DNA of 64,000 nt from Neocallimastix lanati (nom. inval.). Taxonomy: Eukaryota > Neocallimastigomycota > Neocallimastigomycetes > Neocallimastigales > Neocallimastigaceae. The notes under the pieces were generated by a model. That model made no database searches. It was not told the DNA's origin and saw nothing but the letters and a program-made list of their open reading frames with translations. The stretch covers positions 777,501-841,500 of the forward strand of contig JACVTC010000044.1 of assembly GCA_016946835.1 (NCBI GenBank), in the 5' to 3' direction. A program made the translations under genes and the position numbers. Below are positions 58,971 to 64,000 of the stretch, in pieces. How positions within the stretch are numbered: position 1 is the first letter of the stretch; every line of letters starts with the position of its first letter.

Positions 58971-61900
58971 TTATGATGTTTCCATTAAGTCTTCATTTCT
59001 TTTAGTATATGGTTCCAATTGTGAGATATGAAATACCGGATGGAGATGTAAGTTCTCTGGAAGTTCCAAACGGTAATTCATTCTTTCCCTTTTCTCGATG
59101 ATTTTAAAAGGTCCAAGATATTGGGTGGATAATTTTCTAGAGGGTTCATTCGTAAAGTAGTATCTTCTAAGCATAACCAAATCATTTACCTTAAAGTCAG
59201 GTCCTACAGATTTTTTATTGTCAGCATATTTCTTAAAATCTTCTTTGGCTTTAACTAAATGTTGACGAAGGGCATTGAAATGTGAAGACCAATCCCTTGT
59301 AAGAACAGAAGCACTATCTTTTAGCAGAATCGGTGGTGAATCAATAACACAATTTGGGTCAAATCCATAGTTAGCATGAAAAGGAGTTTGAGCTATTGAT
59401 TTGTGAATGGAGTTGTTGTAGGACATTTCACATAAAGGGAGGTAGAAACACCATTCGTTTTGAGCAGAAGAACAATAGCAGCGAAGATATTGCTCTATTA
59501 CAGCATTAGCCCGTTCAACCTGACCATTTGATTGTTGGTGGTGAGCAGTAGCAAGTCTTGGTTTAGCACGAATAGCATCGCACAACGAAGTCCAAAATTG
59601 AGAAGAGAATTGGGAGCCATGATCAGACACAATCACTTTAGGAAAACCATGATACTTAAAGACTTGGAAAAGTAAGAGCTTGGCAGTTAAGTCGGCAGAG
59701 GGAACATCGGAGCAGGGTACTAAATGAATCATTTTGGTTAAATGATCAGAAACAACCATGATACAAGTGCAATCTTGTGAAGAAGGCAATGAAACAATAA
59801 AATCGACGCCAATAACTTCCCAGGGTTTTGTAGGAGTAGGAAGTGGTATTAGTTTACCATAAGGTTTATGACGACGGATTTTATTTCTACAACAAACATC
59901 ACAAGAAGCCACATAATTTGAAATATCTTTTTTCATATTAGGCCACCAGTAGTTCCTTCTGAGTTTTTCAAAGGTCCTATCTACCCCCTGATGGCCACTA
60001 GTGGGTGCATCATGGAAAGACTTTAAAAGTCTAGCCCTGAGACTGGAAGGAATAATAATACGCTTTTGAAAGTGAAGTACGCCATCGACGAAGGAAAATA
60101 AAGAACTTTTGATGTTGTTTGACTTATCCCTTATTTTTAAGAGGATATTTTTACAATAATTATCAGCTTTCTGTGCTTCCATAAGACTACTAATATTGTC
60201 ATTTATAGCACAACAGAAAGCATTATTGTTAATTACAGGTTGTGATTCAGATGAAGAGTCAGATTTAAAATCTGGGCGTCTTGAAAGAGCATCTGGTTTG
60301 CCACTTTTAGCGCCTGATCTGAATGCAATCCTATAGTCAAACTTTGATAAAAAGAGACTCCAACGAATTTGTCTTTGATTTAAATGTTGGGGTTTCTTAA
60401 AATACAATAAGTTCTTGTGGTCTGTTATTACTTGAACAGGAAATTTTGCGCCTTCTAAATGATGCCTCCAAGTTTCAAACGCAGTAATTATAGCAAGAAG
60501 TTCTTTATCATATATAGTATAATTGACTTCTGCTTTATTGAGGGATCTAGAATGGAAGGCTACGGGATGCAATAAGTTATCAGTGTCACTAACCTGAGAA
60601 AGTATGCAACCGACAGCAAAGTCGCTAGCATCTGTTTTAACGATGAATTCTTTCTCTGGATTAGGAAAAATGAGCACTTCATCAGCTTTAAAAGATTCTT
60701 TCAATTTATTAAAAGCTTCATTTGCTGATTCATCCCAATTAAATGTAGTATTTTTCCTTAAAAGTCGACGAAGAGGTTCCATATTTTTGGCAAAATTATT
60801 GATAAACTTTCTATAGAAATTACATAAGCCTAGAAAACTTTGTAATTCCTTTTGATTCTTCGGAATAGGCCAATTCAGAACAGATTTTACCTTATCCTTA
60901 TCCATAGTGAGACCATCTACAGAAACAGTGAAGCCTAAGAAAGTGGTTTTAGTAACATGGAAGTCACATTTCTCTAATTTAGCATATAATCCATTGTTGA
61001 TGAGAAGTTGAAGAACGATCCTAACATGTTTAATATGTTCTTTTTCGTTGTTAGAGTAAATAATGATGTCGTCCAGATAGACTTGCACGAAAGAACCAAT
61101 GATATCACTGAAGATATCTTGTACAAAACGTTGAAAAACCGAGGGGGCATTTCGAAGTCCAAAAGGCATAACGAGATATTCGAAATGTCCTAAAGGGGTT
61201 CTAAAAGCAGTAAGATATTCGTGACCTTCTTTAACTCTGATTAGGTTATAAGCAGATCTAAGGTCAAGACGAGTAAATATCTTAGCTCCTTGAAAGGATT
61301 CAATCAAGTCATTTATTCGTGGAATTGGGTAGCTATTACGGATTGTGATAGCATTTAATCGGCGATAATCTACACAGAGTCTAAGGGTACCATCGCGTTT
61401 CATTACAAATAATATAGGAGCACCTGCTGGTGATTTTGACTTCCTAATGAATTTCTTTTTTAAGTTTTCCTTAATATAATCCTTTAAAGCTTTCAGTTCT
61501 TGTACAGTAAGAGAGTATATTGGACCAAAATAAAGTTGTCCACCAGGAATAAGCTCAATAGCAATATCATAGTCACGATGAGGTGGTAAGTTCTCAGCTT
61601 GTTTCTTTTCAAATACTATTTTAAGATCCGAATAGTATTTATTAATAATCTCTTCTTTTCCCTGAACGTCAGTGTTTACTTCTTCTGAATCAATCATTGC
61701 GGCACATAAATCAGAATCTGAGATATCTGTATCAAAAGCCGAATTTGGTAATACTGAATCTTCTTCTGAATTCTCCAACATTGAAGCAGTAATATTTTTA
61801 TTTTGATTAAAAAACTTATTACTTTTGGAGGATGGGCAATGTGAGCCACAGTATCTACCAAGGAAGTAGATTCTATTATTTTTATAATCGATGAAAGGAT

Positions 61901-63014
61901 TGTGAACGGATAACCAATCCCTTCCAAGAATACCATTAATGCCCTGAAGAGATAGATTAGCAATGCAGAATTCAAAAGTTTCCTTATGATCCATAAATTT
62001 TAATTTAAGGGGCTTAGTAGTTTGCCTGATATTCATACTTTTCCCATTAGGAAGTTGGATGTTGATTTGGGAATTGAGTCCTAACACAGGTAATTTATTA
62101 GAATTTGCGAAGTTTTTACAAATAAAACTTCTGGCAGAACCCGAATCAATTAATAGATTTGCCTTAATATTTCTTCCATTAATATCAAGGTAGAAGGTAG
62201 TTGTGATTGTTGTTTTAATATTCGGGGTGTAATTTGCTGAAAGTATGTCGTTTTTAGACTTATTTTTTCTGAAATGAGAATGTTTAGAATTCTTTTCTGA
62301 TTTTAATAAATCGTTTCTCTTCCTATGAAACGACATTTTTCCATTAAATTTATTTTTTTGATTGTGGCGTAGACGACTTTCCAAAAAACACTTCTTATCA
62401 ATTCCAATAATAATGTTGGTAGCTTCAAAAAGAGTAGATGGCTTTTCGAGTTTATCAAACTCTTCGCGGACTTTGTCAAGTAGACCCTTACCGATTATAT
62501 CGATTAAAACTTCGTCGGGCCATCCTAAACGTCCAGCCAATCTCCGAAATTCAATAGTATATTCAGCAACATTTCCTAATTGAAGTTGTTTCAATTTCCA
62601 CAACTTTTCCATGATGACATATTTTTGCTTCCTTTCATTCCCAATATCAAAGTTATCCAGTAAGAGCTTCTTAAACTTACTAAATTCAAGGTTCTTTAGA
62701 GTACCATCAGTTAAAAGAGAAAGACCCCATTTTCTGGCGGTACCAGTAAGTTTATTAATAACAAAAGAACTTTTTAGTTCATCCTTTTGAAAAGAATTTG
62801 GATGCTCCTTAAAGAAATCTTCACTTTGAATTAAAATTTCTAATATATTTAGTTTATTGCTTTCATTTTCCTTTTGGAGGACACCATTAGGAGAAAAGAA
62901 AGCAGGAATGAAGTCAGCAATTGCAGTAATAAGTTTGGATGCATTTTCATCATGGAGATAGGAATTATTAACTTCACTTGAGGAAATTGCTTGTTTATTA
63001 CTATTGAAATCCAT
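58971..63014 (-). CDS. Element D gag-pol polyprotein, intact
   Basis: 1347 codons from ATG at 63014 to TAA, with no stop or shift. Approximate order: gag (1-250; KLITAIADFIPAFFSPNGVL near the start; no CCHC knuckle, basic tail instead); protease DSG near 289; reverse transcriptase with YLDD near 646; RNase H near 793; integrase HHCC finger about 1000-1045 and D,D,E residues near 1070, 1130 and 1166; GPF module near 1300; no chromodomain. Gag and Pol are one frame, so a single polyprotein is expected, as in Tf1. One doubtful substitution: Lys replaces Glu next to the RNase H catalytic Asp (VKTDAS; base 60638), which may weaken RNase H. Best candidate for an active element here. Confidence 0.95.
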   Translation of the reverse strand: MDFNSNKQAISSSEVNNSYLHDENASKLITAIADFIPAFFSPNGVLQKENESNKLNILEILIQSEDFFKEHPNSFQKDELKSSFVINKLTGTARKWGLSLLTDGTLKNLEFSKFKKLLLDNFDIGNERKQKYVIMEKLWKLKQLQLGNVAEYTIEFRRLAGRLGWPDEVLIDIIGKGLLDKVREEFDKLEKPSTLFEATNIIIGIDKKCFLESRLRHNQKNKFNGKMSFHRKRNDLLKSEKNSKHSHFRKNKSKNDILSANYTPNIKTTITTTFYLDINGRNIKANLLIDSGSARSFICKNFANSNKLPVLGLNSQINIQLPNGKSMNIRQTTKPLKLKFMDHKETFEFCIANLSLQGINGILGRDWLSVHNPFIDYKNNRIYFLGRYCGSHCPSSKSNKFFNQNKNITASMLENSEEDSVLPNSAFDTDISDSDLCAAMIDSEEVNTDVQGKEEIINKYYSDLKIVFEKKQAENLPPHRDYDIAIELIPGGQLYFGPIYSLTVQELKALKDYIKENLKKKFIRKSKSPAGAPILFVMKRDGTLRLCVDYRRLNAITIRNSYPIPRINDLIESFQGAKIFTRLDLRSAYNLIRVKEGHEYLTAFRTPLGHFEYLVMPFGLRNAPSVFQRFVQDIFSDIIGSFVQVYLDDIIIYSNNEKEHIKHVRIVLQLLINNGLYAKLEKCDFHVTKTTFLGFTVSVDGLTMDKDKVKSVLNWPIPKNQKELQSFLGLCNFYRKFINNFAKNMEPLRRLLRKNTTFNWDESANEAFNKLKESFKADEVLIFPNPEKEFIVKTDASDFAVGCILSQVSDTDNLLHPVAFHSRSLNKAEVNYTIYDKELLAIITAFETWRHHLEGAKFPVQVITDHKNLLYFKKPQHLNQRQIRWSLFLSKFDYRIAFRSGAKSGKPDALSRRPDFKSDSSSESQPVINNNAFCCAINDNISSLMEAQKADNYCKNILLKIRDKSNNIKSSLFSFVDGVLHFQKRIIIPSSLRARLLKSFHDAPTSGHQGVDRTFEKLRRNYWWPNMKKDISNYVASCDVCCRNKIRRHKPYGKLIPLPTPTKPWEVIGVDFIVSLPSSQDCTCIMVVSDHLTKMIHLVPCSDVPSADLTAKLLLFQVFKYHGFPKVIVSDHGSQFSSQFWTSLCDAIRAKPRLATAHHQQSNGQVERANAVIEQYLRCYCSSAQNEWCFYLPLCEMSYNNSIHKSIAQTPFHANYGFDPNCVIDSPPILLKDSASVLTRDWSSHFNALRQHLVKAKEDFKKYADNKKSVGPDFKVNDLVMLRRYYFTNEPSRKLSTQYLGPFKIIEKRERMNYRLELPENLHLHPVFHISQLEPYTKRNEDLMETS

Positions 63015-63830
63015 TTTTATGCCTTTAATGTAGATAAAAATAGGATAGAGTTAACAAAATGGACATTTTTATTACACAAAATTAAGAATTATAATAAGGA
63101 TTTTGATTAATAAATATTTTATAGAATACACTTTAATTTCTTCCTTCCCGTGTTACCGTTCATTTGGTTTATCAACCAAAGGGCTGAGGTGTAGGTCTAA
63201 TGTTACAGCCTACCAGTAACGGTCAACTACGTACTTGGAAATTAAATTAAAATGATTAACAAAATATTATTATAAACTTATCCTTTATTATAAACTTCTG
63301 CATAAATACAATATTTAGTATTATTTTAATTAAAATTCAATATCACTTTCTTATGCCTTACAACATTCAAAAACCGGCAAAAGTGATCCATTAAAACATA
63401 AAAAAAATATTTTATGTTTTCCATAGCAGTTTTATATAATCAAGCATAAAAAAACATAACTGCTATAACCAATTTTGTTTGGGATAAACAAACTGTTAAA
63501 ACCCATTATTAAAATTAAAACTATATAATTTTACTTCAATACATAATATTGAAGAACCTCGAGGCCTTCGGTGACCAAGAGTTCCTTATTCGCTAGAGCT
63601 ACATTCGGATAACCTATACTTTCACGTGAAATACTGCATTTCCGTACAGTACAAACCGCTACGGTATAGGAAAAGGAGACCTTTCCTTTATTACTACCTA
63701 AAAATGTACTCACCATCCCCAATTAGATGGCTAACTCTATATATGAAGGTATTATTACCTTCTCAGTTTGTTATTTTTTATTTATTTTTTAATGTTTTTA
63801 TTTATTTCTTTATTTCTTTATTATTATTAT

Positions 63831-63874
<44 letters not shown>

Positions 63875-64000
63875 ATTTTAAATTATTATTTCTATTCTTA
63901 ATTATATTATCTAAAATTATTCTATATTATTAATTCTATATTATTAAAATAATTATAATCTATTCTATATTATTAAAATAATTATAATCTATTCTATTAT
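63015..64000 (-). other. Leader of element D
   Basis: Nearly identical to B's leader, including the GC-richer block (63545-63755) with the GTGAGTAC splice-like site and a T run at 63834-63870. Continues AT-rich to the window end; the LTR is not reached. Confidence 0.75.

Larger units (their letters stand above)
58078..64000 (-). mobile_element. Element D: Ty3/gypsy, intact coding, 5' end beyond window
   Basis: 3' LTR 58078-58957, gag-pol 58971-63014 with no lesion, leader 63015 to the window end. It begins four bases after the end of element E's 3' LTR. The 5' LTR should lie outside the window. Confidence 0.93.

Overview
The window reads as a transposon graveyard from a very AT-rich eukaryotic genome. 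No bacterial operon structure is present and I could not place a single ordinary host gene with confidence. Every long reading frame is a retrotransposon polyprotein, a LINE reverse transcriptase or a FLYWCH/Mutator-type transposase. Extreme AT content, Asn-rich low-complexity protein segments, long A/T homopolymers, a chromodomain Ty3 element and Tf1-like priming signals suggest a fungus. An AT-rich early-diverging lineage such as the anaerobic gut fungi is my best guess, but this is inference.

Layout. 38-1006: solo LTR. 1651-9170: complete Ty3/gypsy chromovirus (element A, + strand) with two 786-bp LTRs, 5-bp target duplication ggtta, one nonsense codon, and a tRNA-derived SINE (1942-2400) nested in its 5' LTR with a 15-bp duplication. 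9176-11400: AT-rich with relic LTRs. 11405-20903: Ty1/copia polyprotein (12194-17014, - strand) whose 3' two thirds are repeated as a 3.29-kb inverted copy at 17615-20903. 20904-25300: decayed gag gene, LTR relics and a long TTTTA microsatellite. 26142-27591: broken FLYWCH/MULE transposase. 29744-38841: Ty3 element C (- strand) interrupted in gag by a 5'-truncated LINE (34556-38145) flanked by 14-bp duplications. 38498-39696: two LTRs in inverted orientation. 40533-41510: another LTR. 42535-48600: Ty3 element B (- strand, one nonsense codon, 5' LTR lost). 48734-49036: orphan reading frame. 50977-58073: Ty3 element E (+ strand, pol 3' end deleted, a second-family solo LTR nested in its 3' LTR). 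58078-64000: Ty3 element D (- strand, intact 1347-codon gag-pol, near-identical to B, running off the window).

The most interesting signal is in the non-coding parts of the Ty3 elements. In A, C and E the bases directly abutting the 5' LTR (11-12 nt) are the reverse complement of an LTR segment that starts 35-37 bp downstream of a TATA box, which is where the transcript should begin. This is the arrangement expected for Tf1-style self-primed reverse transcription, and it recurs with different sequences in A versus C/E. The B/C/D/E-type LTRs also carry a stem-loop upstream of the TATA box with a nearly constant 18-nt loop and stems that differ between families but stay paired, plus a second hairpin between TATA and the inferred start site.

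Insertions are layered: SINE into A, LINE into C, solo LTR into E, D beside E. Several inactivating changes (stops in A, B and the gag relic, a lost zinc-knuckle Cys in A) are CpA-to-TpA type, compatible with a RIP-like process, but the sample is small.
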